Shown: in pieces, positions 1 to 12,331 of the stretch
Position numbering within the stretch: the stretch's first letter is position 1
Layout of the letters: the number at the start of each line of letters is the position of its first letter
Assembly (NCBI GenBank): GCA_950295325.1
Contig: OX485803.1
Location: 68,091,554-68,155,553 of the forward strand
Source of the DNA: Polytrichum commune
Taxonomy: Eukaryota > Streptophyta > Polytrichopsida > Polytrichales > Polytrichaceae
Length of the DNA: 64,000 bases
Direction of reading: 5' to 3'
Program-made: the position numbers and the translations under genes
The notes under the pieces: generated by a model
The model's database searches: none
Seen by the model: only the letters and a program-made list of their open reading frames with translations
Told to the model about the DNA's origin: nothing

Positions 1-3000
1 AGGTCTCCTAGCCCCTGGAGAAGGTGGCCTATCTGGGTAAACTCCATCCAATGCTGGACGCCATTCAGCCTATAGATACAAATCGTAACAAGTTCAACAC
101 CAAAACCATCTTTTGTCATTTAGGATTACAGTTACTGAATCCCACAGCATGAAAATGAATTATTCAGGTCCAAAGAGAGGTGGCAAAATATCAAAAGAAT
201 AGCAAGGTCCAGCTCGATAGGGTCATCACTTGATAAAGTTTTTCATATTTCTTCTCAAATAGAAGACTGCCATCGTATTTGAAAACCTTGATCCTGTTCA
301 AGTTGACAGATGTGAAACTCATCAGTGCCCATTGTCCACGTCAAAGACCCCTTGGTGTTTTAAGGTAGTGAGTTAGAGATCATATTCTGAATGTAATTGA
401 AAAAAAGACCGGAGATTAGAGTTATTTTTTATTCAGCAGGACTTTTCATCAGATCCCCTATAATTTCCATTGGTTACATACAATATCAAGAATTTCTTTC
501 CACTTGTGGTGCATCCTCAGAAGAAGTGTTTGAATGTGAGTGAAGAGCAACCTATTTCGGTTTGTTGAGGGCCACACTCATGTTAGCACCCCTTAGCATG
601 CCAAATGAGTTTGACCCTCAATGTACCAATATAGAATGTTCTTTGTTCAAAATTCCACATGACCTCCAAGCATGCTCCAAATACTTACCGTACATGGAAG
701 GTTTTGTGAGCAACTCAACCAACTCTTACCAAAAGTCATGTTGAGTTAGAGTATAACTATTATGAGAGATGAGTTTTGGCTTAAAACACATTCTAACAAA
801 TTCCCCAAAAGTAGTGTTGACATCAAAAACACATTAAGTGTACTAGAGGCTGCCACCCACCCATTGTCCACTTGAAGTCGTGGTGCAGTTGTTGCAGTCA
901 TGAAGTAGCGACCATCAGCTGACCATTCGCTTGTGACTGAATTTGCAGCTTTGGTGGTTTGGAAGCACTTCAGTGTTTCTCCTCGATCCCAAAAAGCCTA
1001 TTCAACAGCGAACTCAAAATAAACCTACTATCACAATTCACAAAACACTTTTTGCTGAAACAATTATTTAAATGATTGAACATATAAAGGGGTTTCTCAA
1101 ACACTTACCACATCTCCTGATATATTACCAAATCCCGCTAGGCAGAAAACTGTAACGGGTGTTAAAGGTAACTTCCAATGATGCCTTCTAACCAATGATT
1201 AAAACATCAAAAAATGAAAATATGGAAAATATCTTTTCATGGTCCCTATTAGACTAGAGCTGTCTCATGATCATGGTTTGAGCATAGCAAGTAACATTTC
1301 TGGAAACAATTAGTTAGTGAGAACACAAAGTACTATATCAAAAATATATTGAACTTTATAACTACCTATAAATTGAACACTGCCTAAAAAAGTATGATCC
1401 ATGCGCTATTCTCAAAGGGGGATACATCTGCCATGAGGACTCCATCGCACAGTGTTGTATGGGCCTTCTCCAAATTCATATAATGGCTTGCAGACGGCAC
1501 TGAACAGGGTCACCTTTGCAGGCATGACTTTAAGTTGGTCAAGGAACTTGCATGAAGCTATAATTACCATCACATGCAGCTTCAAAACTAACTGACCAGG
1601 ACATATTAACATATCTCATGTTTATGCTGAACAAAAGCAGAATGAACACAACCCTAACAGAGGCAATAAACAAACAGCAACTATAACCTTGGAATAAGGG
1701 AAGTTAACATGTAGAGACTATATATAGAATACAACAAATTTACAATAGTCTACAACCTGTAGAATTGACACATACAGAAGACTAGCAAGACAACCAACAA
1801 ACCAATTGAGCCAGCAAGACGACCAACAAATCATTTGAGCCAGCAACAAGCCTTTACAATCGTGCATTATGCCATTCTGATGACAGCCTCCCCACTGCCA
1901 CCTGTATGAACAGTCCCTTGCATTCATAATGCAGTAACAAGCTAATAACTGCTGTAAGGAAACAGAAATCGGATACATCCATACACCACCAAGAATTCTT
2001 TGCCGGTTGGAGACCACTTCACATCATGTATTGGGCCTTCCTTGCCTAATAGACCACATTCCACCACATATCGTACATCAGAAACAGCTATCCAGTAGCG
2101 TAATGGCTAACATTCCTAAACTATCAATGCCCATGATCATGGGTGATCTATAATTAGTGGATGTACAATCATACCTACTATTAAAAATATTTAACAGGAA
2201 GGATATCACCATGACTCACTCAAAGGTACAGCTCCTTCATTACGTCCATCGCTAGTTAAGAAATGCAACCGTGACTCTCCATAGTAACTTTGATTTGTCT
2301 TGTCAACATCCGATTGTGCTAGGACCAAAACTCCTGTGGAACCTTTATTCCATGTCAGTTGCGCAGTATTTGATTTGAAAAAGCTCCTCCTAGCGACATA
2401 TTCACCTTTACTAATATTAGCAAGTTCAAATATTCGCACATTGGCTGGAGCCCCCTGATATTAAAAAAAAGGAAAAGGGAATGAGGAGTCAGAACATCAT
2501 CAAAATCACCAAACACCAACTTCCAAGTAACAAAACCAGACACCAACTCACATGATATGTTGATCTAGAACAGCCATCGAAGCAAGAAGCAACATAAAAT
2601 ATATCACCTATACTGTGATTTGAATTGTCATCACTGTAAGCACCTTCAGCACAAAATTCAGCTTTCTATTATGCACTCTGTGTTGTCTGATTTCCTACAA
2701 GGATAGAAAAGATCAAGTAGGAACCAACCTTGATCTCAGGAACATACGCAGCAATATGGGATGGAGGAGAATGTGCAAGTTGGACACCATCAATTCCTGG
2801 CAACCGAAGCCGATCAACAATGCCTTTTGAGAAATCTCTTCCATCGAACACATGTGCTTCATTGGTCACCAGTCGACATGCCACACTTTCATCTTCACTG
2901 AATTGGATGACTGGCCTGACATTATAGCAAGCCCATTGATTCACTTGGTTTGTTATATTCACAAATCAGCTACATTTAAATCCTTATATACATAGAGGCA

Positions 3001-3656
3001 AACAGGCCACAATTGGACAAACAGAACACCCTGAGGATTCATAACAGCGCAGACAAGAACTACACACAAGAACTGACCAAGAATTTTTGGTTATGGTCTT
3101 CTGAAATTGCTGTAGTGCAATTGATCCTGTTGTTGTGTCCCAGAGAGTGAGATTCTTCTGTTGCCCTTGAGGTTTTTGAAAGGTCTGCAAATAAGTGCCC
3201 CTAGGCGAGAAAGCGATCGACACAACACCTGCAGCAGGTATCTGAAGAACCACTTTCCCAGAGTCTGAGTCATAAATAACCACAGCAGTTGGTGTGACTA
3301 CTGCTAATCTGCATCCGTCGTCACTGAATTTCGCTGAACTGCAAGATACCCTGTTCATGTTCGCATCACCATGATAGATTAAAACATCGTCCATGCGTAT
3401 ACCAATTATGTTTTAAATTGTAAAAATTTGTCATATCCACTGGTTGCAAATGTGCTGCAGTTTTGTACACAACATCCTTATACACCTATTAATCAATACA
3501 AACATTTCATGGTATTCAAACTCACTTCTCAATCGGACCTCGAGGCTCGCCATTGAACGGAGGTCCTACGAGCAATGACAACCCATCTGGACTCCGCACT
3601 GCAACCACACCATTCAAATGCCTCCAATTCAACAACAGAACAGCATATCCCAGCAT
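1..3656 (-). CDS. eIF2A: eukaryotic translation initiation factor 2A (eIF2A), WD40/beta-propeller, 3' end off window
   Basis: Non-canonical initiation factor that delivers Met-tRNAi to 40S subunits independently of eIF2 (family knowledge); cytosolic. I can trace ten exons on the minus strand: 3656-3526, 3338-3078, 2915-2729, 2454-2220, 2045-1977, 1527-1426, 1149-1109, 997-861, 293-230 and 69-<1. All have GT/AG borders and phases that join without a break, giving about 432 codons. Diagnostic stretches are FSDDG, GTYLQTFQKPQG, VARRSFFKS, GSTGVLVLAQSDVDKTNQSY, FGEGPYNTVRWSPHGR, LAGFGNISGD, VTSEWSADGRYF and TAPRLQVDNG, the usual order of the plant eIF2A propeller. The ATG at 3656 is the most upstream in-frame one I find, just ahead of the conserved VRSPDG segment; its first 16 residues look atypical, so the true start is uncertain. 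The C-terminal basic tail lies beyond base 1. No disabling mutation was seen. Confidence 0.93.
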
Positions 3657-4150
3657 CAAAACCACTAAAACTTAAACCCTAGATCCTGCCCCACATTCAA
3701 CAATCACTAAAGCGGTCCGTGTCAGGTCATCATGAGCACGCCTCTAACGAATTTGCTCGATTGCTGGTTATAACTTCAATCTTAAACCCTAAACCCTGCC
3801 AGACAATCACACAAAGTATTCACGCGAAAAAGCAAAGTCCTTACTATGTCATCTTGAGCACGGCCAATAAGAGTTTGGTCGAATGCTAATTGTGGTTCGT
3901 TCATTTTCATGCAATGTAGAATCTAATTTTGTCCAAAAAAACGGAAAACAGAGCAAGAGGTACCGTAGAGTACCATAGAAATTGAGCGGCGGTAATGTGG
4001 CCATTACTTACTCCACCGCCTCAATCCTCAATCGATTCCAAAACTGGTCACACAGTGACAGCACAAAGTTTTGTAAGAATTCGCAATCCACCGAGGAATC
4101 GCGATACGAGCGTTGTCTCGCAAGACTGGAAACCCTAACCCCTGGAATCT
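3657..4150 (-). promoter_or_regulatory. eIF2A upstream region with telobox-like motifs
   Basis: Three AAACCCT-type motifs lie upstream of the eIF2A coding start, at 3674-3680, 3784-3797 (two units in tandem) and 4130-4138. Teloboxes are typical of plant translation-apparatus promoters and 5' UTRs. The transcription start is not visible. Part of this stretch may be 5' UTR or an untranslated exon. Confidence 0.5.
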
Positions 4151-4977
4151 AAGCCCTTGACAGAACAATCTGGCAACATTGGCCCCTAAGGTTTTGACGT
4201 TACATAAATTGATTTTGAGCTTACAACCAGTGTTGGTTTGGTATATATGTAGGTGAATGCATGGTATCTATATATAATCAACATCAATAAAATAATAGTA
4301 TCAAAGACCATGTCCTTGGGGATCAAATGTGTGATACCCATGGGTATCAAATTTGTGATTTCAGTCAAACATTGATATCTAGTGGGCATGTCAAGGTGAG
4401 AGAATTTTTGTATACCCGAGTTATTATTCGAGACAATACCATGGTATATCATATTGATACCAAGACAATTTTGCATGAAATATGGACCTGAATGGAATCA
4501 AAAACTTCATACCTAGATTACGAATTCAAACCCAATTGAAAGAATGCGACAGATTTACATGTTAGTTATAAATGGGATCGATTTTCACATGTTCGACAAA
4601 GAGCACTTACAACTAGCTTCAAATAACATCCTTGCAACATATTAGGGCACATTGTATTGAGCCTCTTTGCACTTTAAGGATTTTAAACAACATCAAATAT
4701 TAGAATGATGTGCAAGTGCTTAAATTTTATTCTCTCAAATATCTCATTCATATCACCATTGGGTATAACATTGTGTCAACATACTAGTGTTGGTTTCTTG
4801 CCTTCCAAATACTCTAACTAGCAAGGGTGATGGTTGGGATTTGGTGTCCCCATGAAGGTAGTATGTGTCAATATGGCAGCTTGTGATTTTCATTAAAGTA
4901 AGGTGAGATGTTGCAATGACCATGAGTCTAACAATGCCACCTGGCCATTTTGGTGTCTAGTGAATCCCTAACTCTAA
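4151..4977. other. intergenic, nothing recognised
   Basis: AT-rich sequence with only short, unsupported ORFs. I see no domain, repeat boundary or RNA gene here. Confidence 0.6.
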
Positions 4978-5475
4978 GGGCCACTTCACACACGACCCAA
5001 GAGCCGTGACCATGAAATTGTGAGAGCCCAAAAGAAAGTGTCCAAAGGCCGTTCCAAGACACCTCCAAAATCATGTAGTGTCATCACGGATCCTCAAGTT
5101 TACTTCGAAGTCATACGTGACCAGACCCTCAACTAAATGCTATTTCAATGAAATTCTATTCATGTGGGTCCTCACACATGATAAAATAAAATATATCAAT
5201 GGTCGTGAGCATTCAGAGTGCCATGGTCTCCTGGTTTTGTGTGAGGCCTACCTCCAAGAGGTGGTTTTTGACAATAATCCAAGTGACCATAAACATGATC
5301 CATTTGATGCCATGTAGGAATCCATGTAGACTTTTGATCCATCTTGCATTCACTTACTATGTTGGTCCCTCAAGCGTAGTGTGAAGCGAACTTGGACCAG
5401 CTTCGCCTTTTCCACCAATGAGAGTGCTTGAAGTGTAATGGTCACATGCTCTTAGTCTCGTGCATGAAGTGGCCC
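4978..5475. mobile_element. Tourist-like MITE (family GGGCCACTTCACAC), copy 1
   Basis: Terminal inverted repeats start GGGCCACTTCACACACGA and end TGAAGTGGCCC. TAA precedes the left end (4975-4977), but the right-hand duplication is lost. About 500 bp and noncoding. It matches copies at 7725, 29951 and 37791; this copy and the last have the same orientation, the other two are inverted. The TAA/TTA target and GGGCC ends fit the PIF/Harbinger (Tourist) class by inference. Confidence 0.75.
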
Positions 5476-5595
5476 CCAGTTGGCAGTGAATAGAGGGTTT
5501 TGTTGGCACAACTTTCAATGAACTTGATAATGCAACAAGAAATGTTAGATTGAATTGAGATGAGAAATTACATTATGCGAGTATAATGTTGCTTG

Positions 5596-6193
5596 GGTGG
5601 GGCACTTAGTGCATTTTACAAACAATGCGCGGCATAATATAGGAGGCTTCATTTCATTTGAAATAAAAATTTATAAAGTAATTTGTTATTAAAAAAATTT
5701 AGACAATCCCATTACAAGTAAAGTAGATGGGGCCATTACTTCTTAATAATATTTAATAGTAGGGTCGAATTTAAGATCCTAGGGTTTATGTTTAGTATGG
5801 TTTGTTTGTAAGCATGTTGCATTTACGACAAATGAAAGACACGTTTGACATACTTGGAAAAATGTGTTGTTGTGTTATATAATATGATCCTCAAGCACAA
5901 GTTTTTGTAATGGCTTGTATGGAACCATGTTTGTAATAGTATGTACGGACATGGTTTTTGCATCTATGCAACGATACATATAAATCTGGATTACATATTA
6001 TTACCTAAAATGACTACAACAAATTATATTTAGATGGGAAACATAAGTAATGAAAGAGTGCAAAACAAATAGATCATTTTAGATGATTATTTAATTATGG
6101 GGAACCTTTGATTCATGCCTTGAAAGTAAATAGCCCCTAAACGAACACCCTTCACTACATGCGGTGCACAAAAATCTTATAGAGTGCCCCACC
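5596..6193. mobile_element. diverged hAT-like MITE related to the elements at 14703 and 54125
   Basis: The ends form an inverted repeat (GGTGGGGCACT at left, AGTGCCCCACC at right). The sub-terminal parts (CATTTTACAAACAATGCGCGGC at left, CATGCGGTGCACAAAAATCT near the right) and the AT-rich interior resemble the elements at 14703-15198 and 54125-54651. No target duplication is visible, so this is an older copy or a sister subfamily. Confidence 0.6.
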
Positions 6194-7182
6194 AATGTAG
6201 TGTTGGCACAACTTCCTATACTAGATGCTCGAGTGTCTTCTAGCAGGTTGAAGAATGCGATGTTGCTAATTGATTCATCTTTATTGATGTTGAACTATAA
6301 TCATTGTGCGTGAGATCCAAGTTTTGGGTTTACAACAATGTTAGATGACCATATGGGAATTATTCAAGAACATATAATTATTTAAATTTGAAGAGAAAAA
6401 AAAACAAACACACAAACACACATACACACACTACCAACATTCTTTGGTTTAGGGCCAATGTTTGCTTACCATTGGAGGGAGGGGGATAAGGAGGCGGTGT
6501 AAGAACATATTGTAATTGACCAAGTTTCGTCACAATAATGTTTTGAGACTAAATCTTGAATTGTATATCATGTATTAAGTGAAGCAAGAACCATGTTCAT
6601 GTACCAAAGTCACCAACCCTTTCATATTTAGAATGAAGGGGCTCCTACACGCAAACCATTCTCAAGCTGAAATCACATGACTATAAGTTTATCAAAAGGG
6701 GGACCTCTATTGGTAGAGAGGGGCAAGTAGCTACCACATGAGAGGAAGGATAATGATGTTACCTTCATGAGTAGTATATATATTTCTTTGATTTCATTTA
6801 AGGTTTGAAAATCTTAAGTGACAAAAAGACAAATTACATGACAAAGTAACAACACTTGAAAACTTCCGGGCATTACTGAACAATATCGTGGTGCGTAAAA
6901 ATCCTAGAAATGGAATGGAAGAACATAAATTGAAAGAGGGAAGTGAATTCACCCTTTATTTTATGATGCCAACAAAGTTGTCGCCCTGATAAAAAAAACA
7001 TGATTTGTCTTCTGATCATGTATTAGGTAATTGATGTTTGGAGACCAATTGTAGTATGGAACGTGGGGCCGGTCCCTTGATGACCGCGCAACTGTGAGGC
7101 GAGAAAGCAACCCCACATTACAACTAGTACCTAGTTTCCAAATGTTGATCTCTGGATGCAATCAAATTTCGGACTCTTATTA
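6194..7182. other. intergenic, nothing recognised except a CA-rich run
   Basis: Contains a degenerate CA/AACA microsatellite at about 6403-6431. The remainder is AT-rich with no supportable gene. Confidence 0.6.
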
Positions 7183-7516
7183 GGGTGAGTTCCTATGTAG
7201 GTTGCTCGCCCACTAGATTATAGATAATATTGGGTTGGAGGTGTTCTCATGCATATAAACAAAAACAACCAATCAATCACATCTTGGTTACCTGCTAGAA
7301 TATGAAGGGCCGTAACCTAGGACTATTAGGCTTCCATGTGCCCACTAAGTTAAACAAGTGAAATAGCAATAGTTACTTGACACATATGAACATTAAACAC
7401 TTTAAATAGCATTAGTCGATTGGCACATATGAACACCACCCCATCATATTCCACCTACATTTTGTCCTTAATCCCACTAGAATATGGTGGACAAGCGGCT
7501 TATGTGGAAACTCACC
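7183..7516. mobile_element. TIR MITE (family GGGTGAGTTTCC), copy 1
   Basis: Inverted ends: GGGTGAGTTCCTATGTAGG at left, CTTATGTGGAAACTCACC at right. TTA precedes the left end and the right flank has diverged. It is homologous along its length to 36524-36916, which keeps a clean TAA duplication. Confidence 0.65.
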
Positions 7517-7724
7517 GGTTCAACATATAAGAAGAAAAAAAATTATGAATATGACTTAGAAACTCTACTCGGACCACTCGGAAGCTCACAAGTTAGCAAC
7601 ACAGCTTCAAAAACTGACTATAATGTGGTTTGGGCCTCAATATATATTCTATGTAGAACCCAAAGCCCAAGGTCCTGGCCCCACTGAGAACGCTTGGGAG
7701 GGTCTGAAGAATGTGGTGTATTAA

Positions 7725-8212
7725 GGGCCACTTCACACACGAGACTGAGAGACCGTGACCATAACACTTCAAGCACTCTCATTGGTGGAAAAGGCGGAGC
7801 TGGTCCAAGTTTGCTTTACACTACACTTGAGGGACCAACGGAGTATGTGAATGCAAGATGGATGTAAAGTCTACATGGATTCTTACATGACATCGAATGA
7901 ATCATGTTTCATGGTCACTTGGACTATTTTCAAAAACCACCTCTTGAAGGTAGGGTTAACATAAAACCGGGAGTATATGAACGCTCACAACCACTGATTT
8001 ATTCTATTTTAATCATGTGTAAGGACTTGCATGAATAGAAATTCGTTGAAATAGCATTCGGTTGAGGGCTGAGTTACATATGACTTCACACTACACTTGA
8101 GGGTCTGTGGCCACACTACATGATTTTGAAGGTGTCTTGGGACGGCCTTTGGACACTTTCTTTTGGGCTCTCACAATTTCATGGTCATGGCTCTTGGCTC
8201 ATGTGTGAAGCC
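7725..8212. mobile_element. Tourist-like MITE (family GGGCCACTTCACAC), copy 2
   Basis: Same family as 4978-5475 but in the opposite orientation. TAA occurs at both borders (7722-7724 and 8213-8215). The right terminus lacks a few bases of the GAAGTGGCCC end. Noncoding. Confidence 0.75.
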
Positions 8213-8265
8213 TAAGTCCTACCAAGTGGCCCCTGTAATTCTCGTCTTCTACTCAATACCAAGTA

Positions 8266-8634
8266 AACTAAATATGATATTTAGTGTCATATGGTATTTA
8301 ATGTCACTATGATAACTTTTTGGATGACACTTCTTATGTATAAGTGAACAAATATTGTCATGGATGATGGATGCATTCATCCATTGACCAAATCCATACT
8401 TTCTCTTGTTAGCAACTTGCAATGAATTATTGTCATGGATGATTGAAATTTGGATGAAAAATCACTTGATAAGTGACAGTAATTGCAACACTATAATCTA
8501 TAATCCCCCAAAATATACAAGAAATGACAAATAATGTTGGGTTAACATTTAGTGTTGGTGACACTACACCGCGGTTTAAAATTAGTATTGAGCAAGACAA
8601 TTAGACTTGGTGACACTAAATATCATTTTTGGTC
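8266..8634. mobile_element. mariner/Stowaway-like MITE (family CACTAAATATGATA), copy A
   Basis: The left end reads AACTAAATATGATATTTAGTG, the right end GTGACACTAAATATCAT; each end is also nearly self-complementary. The internal GTGTTGGTGACACTAC block is shared with 11959-12329, and parts with 29735-29909 and 35832-36070. A TA target is clear in copy B; the right border here is approximate. It ends about 200 bp before the RPS11 start codon. Confidence 0.6.
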
Positions 8635-8829
8635 TAGCTCCCCGAACCTGGTGTATAGGAAGGCCAACCCGTCAGAAATCCGACCCTCGCCTAGGTTAGG
8701 AACCAGGTTCGGCAAAACCCTAAGAGATTGCGAGTCTCTTCTTGTGCATCGTTCGCGTAGGTGTCGCTCTTTCCTCGCGCGGGCTCAATTGCTGCTCAGT
8801 TGAGCTTGCAACAGCCAGCAGCAGTAGCC
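8635..8829 (+). promoter_or_regulatory. RPS11 promoter and 5' UTR
   Basis: Contains a telobox (AAACCCTAA, 8715-8723) about 110 bp before the ATG, followed by a pyrimidine-rich stretch (TCGCTCTTTCCTCGCG) typical of ribosomal protein transcripts. The region is squeezed between a MITE and the first exon, so regulatory sequence in unique DNA is short. Confidence 0.6.
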
Positions 8830-10603
8830 ATGGCCGAGCAGGTACGTTTGCGCTTTGTATCTCAAATTCCTAATAATTGTAACATCCATATCTATGTGAG
8901 CGCTCACCAATTTATTGTGATTCTTGCAGACTGAGAGATCCTTCTTGAAGCAACCTAAGGTGTTTCTCAGGTATACCGAACTTTCCTCCTCTTAAACCAG
9001 CAACATTTATCGTATCTCCCTTCAGAATTTTGGAAGCATGATGCTCAGAGGATCTCTAGTCACTTTGTTACGATAGTCACTCTGAGAGGATTGTCCCGCG
9101 CTTCGGTGTTGTGATATGTGAATTGGTGTGTGTGTGTGCAGCACCAAGAGGTCAGCAAAGGGGAAGGCACCAGGGAAGGCTGGATCACGATTCTGGAAAA
9201 GTGTTGGTCTTGGCTTCAAGACCCCCCGTGAAGCAATTGAAGGTAGGGCTTGACTTTGCGTCATTGCTTGAAAACTACTGTAAACGCAACAGGTAGCAGA
9301 TTCGCAGCTGAGAAGCATCTCATCTGAGTGAGAGTTATTTCCAGTTGTCGTGGTTTCTCGTGGACTGAGCGAGTCTCCATAATGAACAATTTTTAGTTTC
9401 GCCATGTGTGATTAACTTGGCGAGTGGATGGCACATCCGAGCAAAATTTCAGTTTTCTGACTGATAGATTGTTCTCAGCTCCTCAAAGAGCAGCTACTTG
9501 GTGGAATCGACGTCATTTGCACGAATGCACACTCATTTACTAGGTCGCTGCGATTTGTGCAGGCACCTACATTGATAAGAAGTGCCCATTCACTAGCAAT
9601 GTATCCATCCGAGGACGCATTCTGACTGGAACTGTGAACTGCGCAAAGATGACTCGCACCATCACTGTGCGCCGAGATTACCTTCACTTCGTTAGGAAAT
9701 ACCAGAGGTAAGTTTTTTCTCGCAATCGACCCCTTGTCTGGATGTTCTGATTGTCAAGGGATTCAGACATAAGCAGCGTGAAATCTGGTTTCATTGGTAG
9801 ATTCTGGAATTCGTTTGACGAAATTAGGCCTTTGTTACCCTATGCAACCTCTGCAAACCCACAGGTAGTACCATTTGCCCCGAGTTGCAAATTCTGTTAC
9901 TAATACTAAATTCAACTTTCAGTCATCTGAAATTGTTGTTGCAGGCGACAGCATTCTAGGGCTAGTACATATTTGCAGATTTGTTGTAAAGCATGCTGGA
10001 TTTTCATGCTCAAAGTGACTTCTGGTCCGATACATTCGGAGGTCAATTATAATATAATGAGGACCATAATTTAGTCTGTTTCTGTGAAGTTGTAATCAAT
10101 AAGGATCATCTGTAATATGAACTCCTGATTTGTGTAGGTACGAGAAGAGGCATTCAAACTTGTCAGCTCATGTATCACCTGCTTTTCGAGTAAAGGAAGG
10201 TGATAAGGTCATCATTGGGCAATGCAGGTACTTAGTTTTGCTTCTTCTGGGCAGATTAACTGCTGAAGCTCTTTCACTATTGTTACTTGTATTTTCTTGA
10301 GGGCAGTTTAAGAACACAGCGTCTTGAACATTATGGTTCTATTCTCTTTGCATTATTTGTAGTTACAGTGCTGGTGTAGGTTTTGCTGCATGCCTTTGGG
10401 TGTGTATTACTTCTTGTAGTACTTTGTGTATCTAAAATTTAAGTTTGTTAAATGACCTGTGTAAAATAAGGTAAAGGGTTGTTGATGCAACATTGTGGGA
10501 TTTTTTCAGGCCATTGTCTAAGACTGTGAGATTCAACGTGTTGAAAGTGATCCCATTGGGAGCTTCTGATGGTGGAAACAAGAAGGTGTTTACAGCAGTT
10601 TAA
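8830..10603 (+). CDS. RPS11: 40S ribosomal protein S11 (uS17 family), complete, six exons
   Basis: Structural protein of the cytosolic small ribosomal subunit; binds 18S rRNA. Exons: 8830-8841, 8930-8970, 9142-9242, 9563-9707, 10138-10227 and 10510-10603, totalling 483 nt or 160 residues, the normal plant length. All introns are GT/AG and phases match. Recognisable stretches in order: [95 protein letters not shown] and [20 protein letters not shown]. The first intron follows only four codons. The ATG context (GTAGCCATGGCC) and the telobox 110 bp upstream support the start. The stop TAA is at 10601-10603. It appears fully functional. Confidence 0.96.
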
Positions 10604-11956
10604 GTGAGTTTGCTGCTGCTGGAATATTTGTTGATGGAACATGGTGAGAGAAATTTTCCCTGGGCCAAGGAAGAATTTTAATAGAGTATACAATTGAGAA
10701 CAGTTTTGCAGGCCTAACAGGCATTGAATGTGAAATGGAAATCCTTGGCATCTTAATGCCCTTAGTGGTTGCACACAACTCCCATCATAAAAAACTGAAG
10801 GGATTCAAATTTTGAGGTTTCAAATGTTGATGCCGGAAGAGACACACATGCAAAATGTATTGCTGACCATTTGGTCGTTTTATGATGTCAAGTTTACTTG
10901 GAGAGTGATCTTATTAGACCAGTTTCTGGTGTTTGGTATGAGTCCTGGCCTATCTGTGCACATTGCTTTGGTTCGTTATTAAAAAGTGGCAGTAGTGTAA
11001 GCAGTGGATGAGTGGTGGCAGGAACGGAGAAGATCTTACATCGGTCAAATCCGATGGTCAAGAAAGCACAGGCAACGTGGCCTCACCAGAAGCCAGAAGC
11101 TGCTTTCATCGCCCATAGACTTCTTCTCGAAAAACAATACCTGATATTATAAAAAAGTGGCTGTAGTCATGCTCGTAATATCAGGTATTGTTTGAAAATT
11201 GATTTCAAGTGGAGATTAGACTGAGTATACGAGGAACAGCACATCTGAACAGCACATTACTAATGGAAGTTACACTGAATAGTTACTTTAGGTTACATTT
11301 GGCTATTGTTACTCAAATTCTGGAAAGCTGATTGATGAATATTTGAGAGACAAATTGTTTAATTCTTATCTAAACCACAAACACGTTCCACATAGTTCAG
11401 CACAAAAATACCTTCTGATTATTATCTCCCCTTTGTACCTTTGGTCAAGGCCTGCATGACTTCTGAACAGAGATCGCAGTTCACAGTATCTATGGAGTAA
11501 ACTATGTAACTGACCTCTGTAGATATGATAGCCATGAACTCAAGGGAACCCAATCTCTCTTGCACAAGTGCAATGGAACATGCCTCCAGGTGTGTGCATC
11601 CCACCAATCAAGAGCTCTAAGTTATGTCTTGAGCCGTAACTTGTCATGAGACAGACTTGACATATTTTTGGTCTAAGGGATTTCTGACTCAAAACATGAA
11701 GGACATTCGCCAACGCTCATTCACCTTGAGCAAGATCGCCACCTATAATAAGAGGTTGCTCAACACTTCAAGCACTATGCTTATAGCCTTGATGAGTTCT
11801 CTTGTGTAATTTGTGTGAGGAGGTAATACCTTTCTGATTGAACAACACATTGATTGAGATTTTATAATTAATAATACTATGATTTAGTAAAAACATTATG
11901 AGGTGATTTCTTGGAAATCTTAAGGAAACTTTCAAATCCAACTACCCTAGAGTAAG
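10604..11956. other. RPS11 3' flank and intergenic DNA
   Basis: Holds the RPS11 3' UTR in its first few hundred bases and the perfect hairpin at 11132-11193. Otherwise I see no gene or repeat boundary. Confidence 0.6.
11132..11193. repeat. perfect 18-bp stem hairpin
   Basis: AAACAATACCTGATATTA (11132-11149) is exactly complementary to TAATATCAGGTATTGTTT (11176-11193), with a 26-nt loop. It is probably the remains of a small foldback element. A small-RNA hairpin is possible but unsupported. Confidence 0.6.
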
Positions 11957-11958
11957 TA

Positions 11959-12329
11959 CACTGAATATGATAGTTAGTGTCATGTGGTATTTAATGTCAC
12001 AATGGCTGCTTTTCGGAATGATGCTTCTTATGAATAAATGAACAAATACTGTCATGGATGATGGACGAGCTCATCCATTGGCCAAAACTCTACCTTCTCT
12101 TGTCAGCAACTTGTGATGAAATATTGTCATATATGATTGAATTTGGATGGAAATTCACTTGGTAAGTGACAGTAATTGCAACACTGTAAAACTATAGTAC
12201 CCCAAAACATTACAAGGGATGGCAAATAATGTTGGGTTAAATTTTAGTGTTGGTGACACTACGCTGCGGTTTACAATTAGTTTTGAGAAAGACAATTAGA
12301 ATTGGTTACACTAAATATCATATTTATTG
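11959..12329. mobile_element. mariner/Stowaway-like MITE (family CACTAAATATGATA), copy B
   Basis: The left end CACTGAATATGATAGTTAGTG and right end CACTAAATATCATATTTATTG form the inverted repeat. TA dinucleotides flank both sides (11957-11958, 12330-12331). Closely related to 8266-8634 in the same orientation. About 370 bp, noncoding. Confidence 0.65.
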
Positions 12330-12331
12330 TA

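Noticed and set aside
2984-3394. ORF starting at the ATG at 3394 as the start of eIF2A
   Set aside because: The first ~18 codons lie in an intron. The acceptor at 3339-3340 joins in phase to an upstream exon (3526-3656) carrying the conserved VRSPDG segment.
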